A stretch of 64,000 bases of DNA, taken from positions 843,236-907,235 of the forward strand of contig CAUYUJ010020615.1 in NCBI GenBank assembly GCA_963575745.1, read 5' to 3'. This DNA is from Prorocentrum cordatum (Eukaryota; Sar; Dinophyceae; Prorocentrales; Prorocentraceae). This document shows, one piece after another, positions 35,370 to 46,700 of this stretch. Made by a program: the position numbers and the translations under genes. The notes under the pieces were generated by a model. It did not search any database, was not told the origin of the DNA, and saw only the letters and a program-made list of their open reading frames with translations. The stretch's first letter is position 1, and each line of letters opens with the position of its first letter.

Positions 35370-35480
35370 CGCCGTCGTCGTCGTCGTCGTAGTCGTCGTC
35401 GTCGTCGTAGTCGTCGTCGTCGTCGTCGTCGTCGTCATCGATGGCGTCGTCGTCGTCGTCGAGTCGTCGTCGTCGCCGTC
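35370..35480. repeat. (GTC)n tract
   Basis: GTC/TCG triplets, nearly perfect at 35,372-35,437 and interrupted afterwards. Confidence 0.85.
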
Positions 35481-35765
35481 GTTGCCGTCGTCATCGGCAT
35501 CGTCGTCGCGCACTCCTCTCTTCCCTTCAGTTCCCCTCCGCCGCCTCCAGATTCCCTCAAGCACCCGCCCTCCCTTCCTGCTCCTCCCCCATCCCGCTCC
35601 GTGCCCCATCCTCGCCCTCCCCCTCCTCGCCGCGCCCCCCCCCGCACATCCCTCTACCCTCGCTCTCCTCCACGCCCTCCCCCTCCCCGCGCAGGGAGCT
35701 CGCGGCCCCCTACTGCCAGGTAATGCTGGTCAGCAGGCCGAGGATGTCCTTCACCTGGGAGCGCG

Positions 35766-35858
35766 ATTGCCAGCCGACCTCCGCCGCCGCCAACCCGCGC
35801 GCCGACTGGCTCGTCAGCGGGGCGCGCAGGTTGCCGGCCGCGGAGGTCGGATGGCAAT
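35766..35858. repeat. strong hairpin, 38-nt arms
   Basis: The left arm 35,766-35,803 pairs with 35,821-35,858, with 34 of 38 positions complementary around a loop of about 17 nt. It lies 26 bp downstream of the proposed stop codon of the minus-strand gene ending at 35,884. It could be a foldback insertion or a 3'-end RNA structure. Confidence 0.8.
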
Positions 35859-35883
35859 CCCGCTCTGTCGCCGAATAAGCGAT

Positions 35884-35961
35884 CTACTTGCGGCTGCTCT
35901 GGCCCTTGGCGCGGTCGGCTGGCTCCAGGTTGTTGCGCTTCCGCTTGTTCTGGTTCAGCGC
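35884..35961 (-). CDS. terminal exon 8 of the unknown gene
   Basis: Acceptor ACCGCCCAG|GCGCTG at 35,962. 25 basic codons (NQNKRKRNNLEPADRAKG) then TAG at 35,886-35,884. The frame stays open after the TAG for another 50 codons, through the hairpin, so the stop might be a lesion rather than the true end. Confidence 0.4.
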   Translation of the reverse strand, partial: ALNQNKRKRNNLEPADRAKGQSSRK

Positions 35962-36398
35962 CTGGGCGGTAGGGGGCTCGCGCGGCCCTCCGACTGCGCC
36001 CCCGCATCTAGCGGCAGACGGCCCACGGCGGTGGCGACGACGACCGACGATCAAAGAACATCTCGAAACGACGGCTGGCTACAACTACGGCTATGGACGA
36101 CGACGGCAACGGCAGCGGCGACGAGACATGCCGCACTCCTTCTTTCTCCTCCCCGTCCTCGTCCTCCGTCCCCCTCCGCATCGTATATTCCCCCCTTCCT
36201 CCGCCTCGTCCCCACACCCGTCCGCCTCCCCCCTCGCCCCCATGATCTTGCACATCGCCGCCCCCCATCACCCGCCTCCGCCCGCGCCCCCTACTCACCC
36301 TAACGCAGCCCTGCTAGCCTGCTAATGCACTTGTCAACCCAGCAACCCCATCCCACCCTCCTACCACCCTGAGCCTCGCAGCCCTGCCCGCCACCCAC

Positions 36399-37046
36399 CC
36401 ACCCAGAGAAACTCGCGGAGGGGCGGCGCGGGTCGGCCTTCAAGGGGTCGCAGCTGCGCAACTCCAAGGCCTTCGGGCACTTCAACTGGATCTCGGCGTG
36501 CATCGCCGCCGCGCAGGCGTGCTCGGCCCAAGCATCCACATGGCCGATGAGCCATTCCACATCGCGCTTGCTCGCAGGCTTCTCCCCCGTGAGCGCCTGC
36601 TTGACCTCATTCGGCGCCCGCGCGGTCAATGCCTCCTCCACGTCGGCTACGACTCCCGAGATCTGAGATACGCGCTGGTCAACGGTGATCTGGGACATGC
36701 CGCGCACTTTCAGAAGGTCCCAGCACCCCCCGTTGTCCGCCTTCAGGGGCGCCGTCTGCCCCGCGCAAGGGAAGAAGCACGCGATCGAGCGACTCGGCCA
36801 CCACCCAGCCTCGCAGAAATTCGCGCACTGGCCCCTCGGGCCGAAGTCGATCTTGTCGCCCCAGAGCATGATCGCGGCCCAGTCCTTCAGGTCGCTCATG
36901 GACGGGCGCTGCGTCACGCCCAAACGCCCAATGCCGCCGTCCAAGTCGCCCCCGTAGCCCGACGTGTCCCAGCTCGGGCCCCTGACGACGCACTGGCCGT
37001 AGTCCCACGGAGCGCAGATCTGGAGCTTGCCCTGCTTCTCGTACTC
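36399..37046 (-). CDS. exon 7 of the unknown gene
   Basis: Acceptor CCGCCGCAG|GAGTAC at 37,047. 216 codons, very GC3-rich, Trp/Gly/Cys-rich in the first half (LQICAPWDYGQCVVRGPSW, DWAAIMLWGDKIDFG) and helical in the second. GT donor GGGTGG|GTGGG at 36,399. No domain recognised. Confidence 0.6.
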
Positions 37047-37435
37047 CTGCGGCGGATTGGGGCGGGGGCGCGGATGGTGCACCCCCCACCCGAACAGCGG
37101 TATATATAAGAATGAGCGGGGTGGGGGGCAACGGGCGGGCGGGCGGCAGGCGACCCGCGTGCTCGGACTACGGCCGATGGCCGAGAGGAGGAATGCAAGA
37201 GGTCGGGAAAGGGGAAGGGCGTGGAGGACGGGGAGGGAGGGCAGGCTTGACGAGGAACGAACCTGTCCCCGCGATCATATGCAAGTGGCCGCCGCGGCGT
37301 TCCCAAAACGCTGTCCGCTCCCCCTGAAACTCTGGACGAGCCAATGCGGCGCTCGGAAAGCCACCGCCGACGCCGATTAGAGAGGTCAATTCCTATAGCT
37401 AGAGCGGTTCATCTGGGCGCCGAGCGCAACGGCTC

Positions 37436-37580
37436 CTTGACATCGATGCGGCAAGTCGCAAGGTTGTTGCGCACCGCCGCCATGGCGCTCGAGATGTGAT
37501 GCCCGTCGCGCGCCCGATGGCGCTGAGGAAGCCAAGGATGCGGGAGCCCCCCATAAAACTGGCCTGCCTGAGCAGAGACC
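37436..37580 (-). CDS. exon 6 of the unknown gene
   Basis: Acceptor GTTTTTGCAG|G at 37,581. 145 nt, with SSAMAAVRNNLATCRIDVKE, phase 2 in and phase 0 out. The GA donor GTCAAG|GAGCC at 37,436 is the least certain border. Unspliced, the frame ends 26 nt later at TGA. Confidence 0.4.
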
Positions 37581-38049
37581 CTGCAAAAACGCAACGTCAA
37601 TACATGTGCGACCCCGCCCCCAAACGAAACCTGGACACCCCTCGGGGCTGCTGAACGGCACCGACCGCCTCTCTCTGGACCCAGCGATGGTGCAAACCTC
37701 CTCCCCGCAGACATCGAGAACAGGTGACCCCTTCCCCGTGGACAAAAAGCGAGAGCAACGTCGTGTTTTTCCTCCGATCGAAGCACCCCGCGCATTCGAG
37801 TCGGTCGCCGCGGCTCGGCGCCAAGCAGTGCCGCCCGCCCGGCCAAGCCTATGTGCACCGCTGCCAGAAACGTCTCAGAATGGCTGGCAGCCGCCGCAGC
37901 ATGCCGCCAACGGGCCGACCCCCATCCCACTCGACAATCCCTCCTGTCTGTTCGACCACCTCGAACCCTAGAAGACGGATTAAGCTGCGGCCCCGAAAAG
38001 CCCTGCGATGGGGCATTGGGCTGTGGGCAACTGGTGATACTCTATGTAC

Positions 38050-38359
38050 CTGGCCCAAGACCTCCTGACGCACTCAAGCATGGCAAGGTACGAGTCCCCG
38101 CCAAAACGGCTCCAAGCTGCCTGGCCCTGAAACCGAAGGCCTGGCAAGCTGCCTGGCCCTGAAACCGAAGGCCTGGCACATGAAACCTCCAGCGCCCCGT
38201 TGTATTTGCACGCCAAATATACCCGCCTGGCGGCATGAGGGTCCGCGCCTGGCCCTGAGGCAAGTCATTCTTGGCCTCAGGGAGCTTCCCGAAATTCAGC
38301 TTGTACAGCGGGTGGTTGGGGTTGTTCACGGACTTGGGAGGCTTGCCGCGCACGGCGAC
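38050..38359 (-). CDS. exon 5 of the unknown gene, with 32-nt tandem duplication
   Basis: Acceptor CGCCCCCAG|GTCGCC at 38,360. It encodes KPPKSVNNPNHPLYKLNFGK and later GDSYLAMLECVRRSWA. A perfect 32-bp tandem duplication (38,114-38,177) breaks the frame. Dropping one copy gives 278 nt, ending in phase 2 at a GT donor, GGCCAG|GTACAT, which fits exon 6. Reading on past this donor also looks partly coding (HQLPTAQCPIAGLF), so the 3' border is uncertain. Confidence 0.5.
38114..38177. repeat. perfect 32-bp tandem duplication inside exon 5
   Basis: AAGCTGCCTGGCCCTGAAAC begins at 38,114 and again at 38,146. The 32-bp unit is repeated exactly twice. Confidence 0.95.
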
Positions 38360-38479
38360 CTGGGGGCGGCGCGGCTCTGACCCCCCCCCCCCCTAACCTC
38401 GCCCCATCCTCGCACCGCCCCCCACCACTGATTACGGCCATCCCATCGCCGGGCGCGCCTGCAAACTCTCATGGGCGCC

Positions 38480-39780
38480 CCCTGTCATCCTCTCGGGTCA
38501 TGGCTCTGCGCTAAGGGGTGCACGGGCCAGGGCGAAGGGGGGAATGCGTCTAACTGGGTTCGCGCGCGACGAGGTCGGGAAGGGGTGGGGGTGGGGGTGG
38601 GGTGGGGGTGGGGGGGGGGGGGGCAGCATCGGGCCAATGTAAAAGGAGGCGAATGCGAATGGGGGTCAGAACAAGTGATGCACTTCTAGAAGGGGGGCAA
38701 CGCGTAAGTGGATACAAACGCAGTGGAAGCATATGTGGTCATGACGGCTACGACGGGCGCGATCGCCAAGATGGCAGTGATATCAAGATGGCCCAGGGGC
38801 GCCAGACGGCCAGACAGTCAGAATGCCCAAGGCGACCGAAGAGCCAGGTTGGCTCGAGCGCACACGGGTGCGAAAGCAAGAGGGCCACTACATCGAAGGG
38901 CGCGCTGGGGAAGGGCAGCCGAAGGGCAGAGGGTTGTCACATCAAAACCGCACCGAGGGGGGGGGGGGCGCGGAGCAAGAGGGCGAATACGCACCCCACG
39001 AATTACCCACCTGTGTCCTGGCAATGGTGGCGCATAGAGAAGCGCAGGGCCCGGATGCGGCAAGGGTGCAAGTGCCCGGGTGGGGCGCGAAATCAACTAA
39101 GGCAATGCTTGCGATGGGATCAGGTTGCAAAGCCTGCGGGGCGAGGGCCTCTGCGAGCCAAGGGCGCCCTCAGCACTAGCCTGCGTGCCTTCCTGGACCT
39201 TTTGCCTTAAGCCCAGCCCAGCTGCGAATAACAATGCGACGGCCAAGTGCAGAGTCCAAATCTAAGCCGCATGCCCTGGCTCACCTGGAACCCTCGCCCA
39301 CTCACCCCCACCCCCGCGCCCCACTGCCACCGCGTGCTGACAAGTCCAATGGGCCCGCCGTGCACCCGAGACCCGACGTGGACATATCAGACATCCATCT
39401 CCTGTCACCCACTCAATATATCAGCCTGTTCCCTTCCTACCGCCCGTTTCCTAGCCGTCGTGTTCGTCATGATTGCGATGCTACCCCCGCTGCTCGCATC
39501 GGCCCCCTTAACCTATCGGCCGCCCTGCCACATCGACATCGAAAACTGATGGCCCCGTAGCCTCCGCTACCCTGCCATCCCCCCTACCAGGTAAGACATG
39601 TCCGCCCTCTGCGCCCCCTCAACTCCACGCCCCAAATACCCCCTGGACCCCCTGTCGGGCTCTGCGAACGGGGCGAGGCGGGGGGGGGGCATCGCCCTGG
39701 ACGGCGCGACGCACATCACAATCGAACTTGGGGGGTTCGGGGCGGGCGGAACGCAGGGCTGAGCAGAGGGGTAAGCTAAC
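38480..39780. other. intron of the unknown gene
   Basis: GC-rich intron between exons 4 and 5 with GGGGT repeats at 38,581-38,625. No separate gene seen. Confidence 0.4.
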
Positions 39781-39815
39781 GCAACGCACTAGGCCACACA
39801 ACAAAAAAACATATC

Positions 39816-40226
39816 CTTGAAGCGGTTGAGCTCCTCCGTGTAGTCGGAGCACGCGGCGCTCTTGCCCTTCGACTCTTTCTGATCGCTCTTGGTCTCGTCG
39901 GCGGTGGTTTTGTCGAGGCAGTCAAGGATCCACTCGAAGTGCAGCATGTCCTCCGCGGCCGAGCTGATGTCGAAGTCGCTGAGACGAAACTCCATGATGT
40001 CCACCATCATCTCGTCAGTCAAATCGGGAATGCACGCCCTGTACAAAGACTGCAAGAGCGATGCGAGAGTCGGGGAGCCGTGCGCCAGCTCCCTGGCGTC
40101 GGCGACCTGCTTCATCCAGCTGACTGGCAACGAGTAGAAGCCGTGCCTCGCGGCGACGTTCAAGAGGCTGCCCACCGCGCCACACGGGGTCGCAACCATC
40201 CCGAGCTCGCCGTACTCCGAGGCATC
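39816..40226 (-). CDS. exon 4 of the unknown gene
   Basis: Acceptor CTTCTTGCAG|GATGCC at 40,227. 137 codons, with EYGELGMVATPCGAVGSLLN and a charged helical tail (LDCLDKTTADETKSDQ). A GA donor, CTTCAAG|GATATG, at 39,816 keeps phase 0 into the next exon. Without splicing the frame would stop at 39,789. Confidence 0.55.
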
Positions 40227-40606
40227 CTGCAAGAAGGTGCCGGGGTTTATCGCGAGGGAGAGCGATGCCCCTCCCCCCCGCGGCAAGCGCAGGAAGGCGA
40301 TCGCGGGGGAGGCGAGGCCGCGGGGCCAGAGAAGGACTGGAGGCTGATCGAGCACAGGGGCACAGGGGTCCCAAAGACGACGGGGGGGGGGGGCATGCAA
40401 GGACGCGACCGTAGGAGGAGGGCTGCACTTGGCGCCAGCGAGGAAGCCAGCGGCAAAGGAGGGGTGGGGACGGCGAGGGGGACAATGAGGATGGTGACAA
40501 GTGGAGTCGATAGATAACTGATGGGGAAGGGGGGGCGGACGAGGGGGGGCGGTGAGGGATGAAGGCGCGGCGCGAGCGGTGCAGAGGCGGCGCCCTGCAT
40601 GTTCAC

Positions 40607-41316
40607 TTGAGCGCCCGCCGCCTCCACGCCAGCCTTGACCATCTCGATCTGGACGGCCTGGTGCATCGGCGATCTCCACTCGATGGGCACGCGCCCCCAC
40701 TCGTCGGGGTCCAGAATGGCATGGAGCTCGCGGGTCGCGTAGTTGTCGATGGTGAAGGACTCGCCGCCCGAAGCCGCCTTCGACGGCCAGATCGCCGCGA
40801 GGCCCCCCAAACTGCCCAGCCCGAAAAAGAAATCAGTCGTGCCAACTTTCCTGACCATCACGTATATGTGAACAAGTTCTGCGCACATCAGCCTATCCAG
40901 CAGCTCCACGCGCCCCTGGGCGTGAGCTTGCCTGCGCAACTCCAAGCCGGCCATCGGGCCACTATAATTGGTCGCAGTCGGCGAGAACCACGTGGAATCA
41001 TCGAAAGTCGCGACCTTGTGGAGGCCCAAGTCCAAGGTCGCCTGGTCCTGGCGCTTCTTCAAAAGCTGCGGCTTGGTCGCCGTCGGGGCGAGGGCGACGT
41101 TCCTCTCGAGCTGCGCGGCCCTGCGACTGACCTCCTCGAACCTGTGCGTCTTCCCGATCACCTCTGTGTCGATCGCAGTGGCAAACATGGACCTCGCGCG
41201 CGTCATTGTGTTCTGTTGTGAGGATACCTTGCTCTTGCACTTGTTGAATGTGTCCTCGACGGTCTGGCTGGTGATGAACCTCTCCGTCTGATCACGTACG
41301 TGCTGCAGCATCCTGG
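40607..41316 (-). CDS. exon 3 of the unknown gene
   Basis: Acceptor CCGCAG|CCAGG at 41,317. 710 nt, strongly GC3-biased, with RMLQHVRDQTERFITSQ near the start and ESFTIDNYATRELHAILDPD near the end. GT donor CTCAA|GTGAAC at 40,607, phase 0. The next exon also starts in phase 0, which leaves a 380-nt intron. This is the best-supported exon of the set. Confidence 0.6.
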
Positions 41317-41628
41317 CTGCGGACGGGGGGGGGGGGGGGCGGCAGCGGGCGAGGGCTGATGGGCGGGGGAGGGGCGGACATGCTAGAGGGATGCGGGGGC
41401 GGGCATTTGAACGCAGGCGTGGAAGTGGGGGAGGGAAGAGGGCGCGGCAATGGCGACGGCGAGAAGGATGATGAGGGGGCGACGCGGGCGAGGATGAGAG
41501 GGAAGGGGGAGATATTGGAAACGCAAGGGGTGGAGGAGGAGAGGTATACCATGCTATAACATATTGAACTGGGACCGGGCGGGGTGGACGTGGCAGCGAG
41601 GGGGGGTGACAGCAGAGGTTGGTTGCAC

Positions 41629-42157
41629 TGAACGGTGCGCAAATGGCCCCGAGGAAACACAGCACGGCGTCCTTGGCGACGTCGCTGACCACCCCTGCCG
41701 CAGGCACCCTGCGAGCTGCTGGACGGAACGCTTGTTGAACAAAGAGCGCCTGACCATCGCCCGCGCGCGCTCCGCCGCGGACTTCTTGAGGTCCTCGAAG
41801 ATGGCCAAGTACTGCCTAAGCTGCGCCACGAACTCGTTCGCCCTCGCGGGGTCGAATATCAAAGCCTGCCGACGCGGCAGCGAGTGCGCGATGGTCAAAT
41901 TTCTGCGGGCCAGCTCCATCACCATGCTGAAGCTCAGCTCCACGACCAGGGAGCAATAATAATTGCTCGTCGCAACGCGGGGGTGATGCAATGACAAAGG
42001 CTGCTGCACCCACACCGTCTCAATGCCCATGTTGCTATACATCTCCCGCGGCATCATCGCAGTCACGGTCAAGCGCTCCGTCTTGAAGATCTCGCCAGCC
42101 ATCTGTTGCAGCTCCCACTTGACCGAGGCGCCCTTCTCCCTCAAGGAAGCATTCTGC
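41629..42157 (-). CDS. exon 2 of the unknown gene, with 14-nt frame-breaking duplication
   Basis: Acceptor CGCCGCAG|G at 42,158. It encodes a helical, GC3-rich segment (ASLREKGASVKWELQQMAG, then NEFVAQLRQYLAIFEDLKKS). At 41,708-41,695 a 14-nt segment between two GCAGGG copies shifts the frame. Omitting it joins SVQQLAG to VVSDVAKDAVLCFLGAICA, which has clear codon bias. GT donor TTCA|GTGC at 41,629, phase 1. Confidence 0.5.
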
Positions 42158-43235
42158 CTGCGGCGCATGGGGGTGGTGAATGGCAGAGGGCGGCGAGAGG
42201 GGCCCTCCCCCTTTCCTCAGTAAACCCTCCTCTACCCCACCACACCCCATCCTTCCCGCATCCCCCACTCCACCCCCCTCCCACGAGCCACGGGCAATGC
42301 CACTGACTGGCCATTGCAGAGACTAGCGGCAGCCGTCCAACGCTCCAGGACACCCTTCCCCCCCCCCCCCTTTATCACCCCCCCCGTGCTTCGGGAACAA
42401 GCTCGGCGCTAAACCTCTCCACCGTCGCTCGCCCTCAGCGCGGGCCCTGCGCGCGGCCAGTAGCCACCAAATTGCCCCGGGGGGCCCGTCGACATCCCCG
42501 ACCCGTTCGCATCCTGCTGCACGGGGTACAACATTATGGCTCCTCCCACATCCACGTCGCACCTGCCTGCCCATGCTCACTCAAACCCCCTGGGCGGAGG
42601 TGACGCAATGGCGGTTCCACCCCAAACCCTGCCCCCATCTAGTGGGGCCGCCCCTCCACGCCACCCCGCGCATCTCCCGTGGCCCTGGGCGGGGGCGCCC
42701 CGCGAGGCGTTACTGGTAGCATGCCAAGATGACGCAAGCACTCGAAGCGCAAAGCCCCTTCCCCCCCAAAAAAAAAAACAACGTTCCCAGCATGTGGGGT
42801 GGGGGGTGGGGGGGGGGCGGATCGCGGCAGCACGCACGCCCCATACATATTCTGAATGGCACCGCCACCGCTCCGAAAGGGGCCACACGGCATCGGAGCC
42901 CCCGCCCCAACCCCAGGAGGCTCCTGCCCGAGATGCCCCGCCACGGCCCACACCACAAAGAAACAACTCATCTGTGCAATGCCGCAGGTTCGCCCCAAAG
43001 GTCCCCAGCGCCCCCCCTCGCCCTCCACCCCCCTCCCAACTCCCCCACCCCACTCCTCCCCCGCTCCCCCAGTCCTCAATCTCATCGCCCCCATCATGGT
43101 GCTCCTCCCCCTCCTCCTAACCCCCCTCGTCCTGCCGCTCCTGCCTTCCCGTCCTCCACCTCCTCCTCATCCACCCCTCCCCCATCCTGCCTCCTCCTCG
43201 CCTCCCCCATCCCGCCCCCTGTCAGTGGAGCGTGC

Positions 43236-43444
43236 CTTCCACGGATCTTCAGCCTTTCATCTCGAGAAATCCTCACAGTCTCTGGGAGCTGGTCCTCAGG
43301 GCTGTTCCAGTAGGCGGAGATGTCGAGCTCGAAGAGCTTGATATGCAGCAGATACGATGAGAGAAACTCGCTTTCTATCTCGAGCGGTCCCCCTGAGCTT
43401 CGGACCGATGAATCAAAATCACCAAAAAGGGCCTCTTGGCCCGG
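43236..43444 (-). CDS. exon 1 (first visible) of the unknown gene
   Basis: Open from just after an in-frame TAG at 43,447-43,445 to a GC donor, GGAAG|GCACGC, at 43,236. It includes SEFLSSYLLHIKLFELDISA and an acidic stretch (NSPEDQLPETVR) with good codon bias. Its true 5' border may be TATAG|CC at 43,444 or CTCAG|GG near 43,400. It ends in phase 2, matching the next exon. No start codon is present. Confidence 0.5.
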
Positions 43445-43709
43445 CTATAAACCGGACGGCTACGGACAGTAAACAGAGCACGTGCGGGTGGTTGCACATG
43501 GGTTCGAGAGCTCCGTGGACCCGAACAGGACGGAAACGGGGTCAGGAGCTCTGGTCACAAAGAACCCTAGAAATCTCTCTGAGATTCACATGCCCCGAAC
43601 CATCTGCACGGCCGGCTGTTTAAATGTTAGCGTTATTTCACGCTCAGGGGGGGGGGGGTGAGAAAGAACTGCTGTACACACATAGAATATTCCCCTTAGG
43701 TGGTGTAGG
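43445..43709. other. copia 3' flank, LTR not identified
   Basis: The sequence between the pol stop and exon 1 should contain the 3' LTR. The 5' LTR is outside the window, so the LTR cannot be delimited. A poly-G run lies at 43,648-43,657. Confidence 0.35.
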
Positions 43710-46700
43710 CTACTGCACACAGGTAGCATCATGTCTCATCACGCTCACCGCTTCCGGGAGTCGGAAGTCCTGGGGAATATCCATCTCCTCCTCGATCTCC
43801 AAATCCTCTGGGTACAACTGCCAGGCATCATCGTCATCGACTGCAAAATATGTAGCCTGGTCTAGTGTCTGCAGTCCTCGTTGTTTCCTCTGCTTTTCAG
43901 AGATGAAGTTAGCATCGTAAATCAGCTTCCATGTACCTCGCTGTAGCCACAGGTTGTAGCTGGCACGAGCCTTCTCCGAGTTCTTGGTCATACAATCGCT
44001 CAGCTGCGCACCGCTGTGACACCACCGCAGAGATGTCGACGTGGCGGCCATGCCGCGTTTGAGGGCCAGGGCCTCCAGCGCGCTCCTCTTGTCTTTCATG
44101 CCGAGGGCGCTGCTCTCTGACCGATCCAGGGCATCGAACACGCCGCGGCAGTCCTGGACCAGGGCACCAGGAATCTTCGCACAGCTCGAAGTCCACTGCT
44201 TCAGAGGCGCTGGTCCCAACAGGATCTCGCTCAGCAGCAGCCTGCAGAACTCCAGTTCCTCTTGAGCTTCACTGGCGGCCTGTACTTCGGCCGCACTCGA
44301 GCTCCGACACACCCTTGGCAACTTGGCAGATGCCCAGGCCAGCAGAGAGATCGGCGCCTCTCGGTTCTGCATCAAGGTATAATCTGTCAGAAAAATCAAG
44401 AAACCACCTTGTGAAGAACCATCCCGTCGAACATTCCAGGCTGCGTCCGAGTAGCCGACCACACACGGATTCGCATGCTTCTCCATGATGAGCTCCTTGG
44501 TCGCCTCGAACTTGGTGCGCCTGATGAGCTTGTTGGCCTGCAGGAGAGTATTCACTGTTGCGGAGTTACTGTATGCCAACAGCAGTGACAGTTCTGCCCC
44601 GATGAGGGGCACGCCCTGCGTAGCCAACCACATGAGCTGACCAAAGGCAGCTCGCAGGCGGGTAGCTTCTGACGATGTCACCGGCTGCTCGGGATCGCGA
44701 CGTCGATGTGCGGAGATATCTATCTCCATGAGCTCCTGGGCGTAGTCAATCATGGTCAGATGAATACGACCCCACGACTTTGTGCGTCCATCATATTCTT
44801 GTCGGATACGCGTCCCACATTGAACAAAATCCTGGGTCTCCCAGCTTCCCCACTCATAGGCTTGATGGAGCTGCTGCAGGGCGTCCACTGCAAAGTCCGA
44901 GTGTTGGTCAATCGCAATCATGAAGTCGCCCACGTGGGCTACGGCCAGACCTCTGAGCTGTCCGCCAGGTTCTCGTAAACACCACAGGCAAGGTTCGGTC
45001 GTAGACTCCACCCAGCCGAGCTTGGCCATATCCCTGCGAACTCTTGTCCACCATCTGCGAGGAGCGTTCACCAGACCGTAGACCGCCTTCTTGAGTTTGA
45101 CACATTGGTGATGCTCGAGTCGCATGGCTTCCCTGAGTTCCTTGACGGGTTCGGCCAGGACATTTCGATCTTCTTCTCCGAGATCGCCTTGTAGGAAAGC
45201 TGCCTTGACGTCCCCCTTGAAGACCTGAAAGCTCATCGAGGCGGAGACGCCCAGGAAAGCTTGGCGAGCCCGACGACTGCATGTTGGGGAAGCGGTCTTG
45301 ATCCGCCCAAGTCCCGGATCGGTAAAGCCAAGAACCACCAACCGAGCCTTGAGGTCGCCAGTCTCCTTCCTTGTAATGACCCATCTCATCTTCATCAGTG
45401 CACCTGGGTGTACTCCAACACGACTGGCCGCCTCGCAAACTCGATACTTGAGGAACGACTTGATCTCGTTACCCTTCGCGATCGGGAGCTTCTCACGGTC
45501 CTCTGCCGTGAGGTTCTTGAGCTTCACCTCGACCTTGTTCTGTTTGACCATCGCAGCGAGAGCCTTGTCAGGCCTCCGGCTGAGTTGATCCACATCCGAC
45601 TCCTCCAACGCGAAACCGATCATGATCGCGAGGTTCGGCTCGTCCTCGCCCACGAAACCCACCAGGTCGGAAGCCTTCGTCTTCTGATCATACTCCCAGG
45701 GTGAGGTCCAACTCGCACTGCTCTCAGACTCGGGATCGGCACGACCGAGCTCGGGCATGACAAGTGTCGGTACTTTCTGGCACAGATGGCTCAAGTATCC
45801 TGCGAAGTCGGCTCGATGTCTCTTGGGTTCTGGATCTCCAGGAGGCTCTTGGCTGGCTTCTCGCTTGTTGTAACCTTCTGGTGGTGGTTCGCTCTCGTCG
45901 ATCTGGTCGCTGGTCGGTGTCGGTGCTGGTTCAGCTGGATTCTGTGCGGGCATCGGAGGCGGTGTGGCCTCTGGTGTGGCCCCTTCGTGGTCACTCGAGC
46001 CCGACCCCGCTTCTCCTCCGTGATCGTTAGGTTGAGGAAATGCTGTACTTCTGGGAGTTGTCGTCCTGGGTGGGTCCGGTACTTCACCATTCTCTCCTTC
46101 TGGAATATCGTCCCATTCTCCCGGACCAGGCTGATCTACCACATCATCGTAAGCACCCTTCGTCAGCTCCTGCAGAATCTTCTTGAAGTGGTCGGAGCTC
46201 CCTGCGGAGATGCTCTCCAGGGTCTGCTCCGCTTTCGTAGTCGTGCGGAGGTGAGCGGCCGCTGCTCGTACAAGACGGTCACCGTCAACAAGCCAGACAA
46301 CTCCTCGTCGCACCGCAACACCATTCTTCATCTCGCGCTCCTGCATCAAGACAGTGGCGGGACCGTGAAATCGACCAGCTATACCTGGCCGAGTCTTGTG
46401 GCTGTTACCCTTCGCGCCTCGCCAGTAGTGTGCCTTCTCACCAGGCTCCCATGTCTTGAACGGCCTCGTCTTGGCCAGCAGAGCGCGCTTCGTCTTCTCC
46501 GACAGGTAGTGGTCCACGCACGCCTTGTAAGCCGCCGCCTTGATGCGCGTGACCTCCTGGAAATGCTTGTCCACCACATTGGGGCTCAGGACTGAAGGAT
46601 TCTCCACTTGCTCTAAGCCCTGCCCCGACGGGGTACGACCCATCATGAGCATCATCGGGCTATAGCCTTGGTGTCGCATCAGGTCGTTGTTAGCCACGCA

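Larger units (their letters stand above)
35884..43444 (-). other. multi-exon gene of unknown function (3' part, eight exons)
   Basis: Eight minus-strand exons chain in phase: 43,444?-43,236; 42,157-41,629; 41,316-40,607; 40,226-39,816; 38,359-38,050; 37,580-37,436; 37,046-36,399; 35,961-35,884 with TAG stop. Together they encode roughly 1,000 residues. Donors are mixed (GC, GT, GT, GA, GT, GA, GT) and acceptors are AG, mostly followed by G, as known for dinoflagellates. Two exons each carry a short duplication (14 and 32 nt) that must be ignored for the chain to stay in frame. The first visible exon has no ATG, so more exons lie upstream, perhaps beyond the retrotransposon. No domain is recognised. 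I cannot say what the protein does. Confidence 0.5.

Noticed and set aside
37097-37110. TATATATAAG as a TATA box
   Set aside because: It lies within the intron between exons 6 and 7 of a minus-strand gene, and dinoflagellate promoters rarely use a canonical TATA box.
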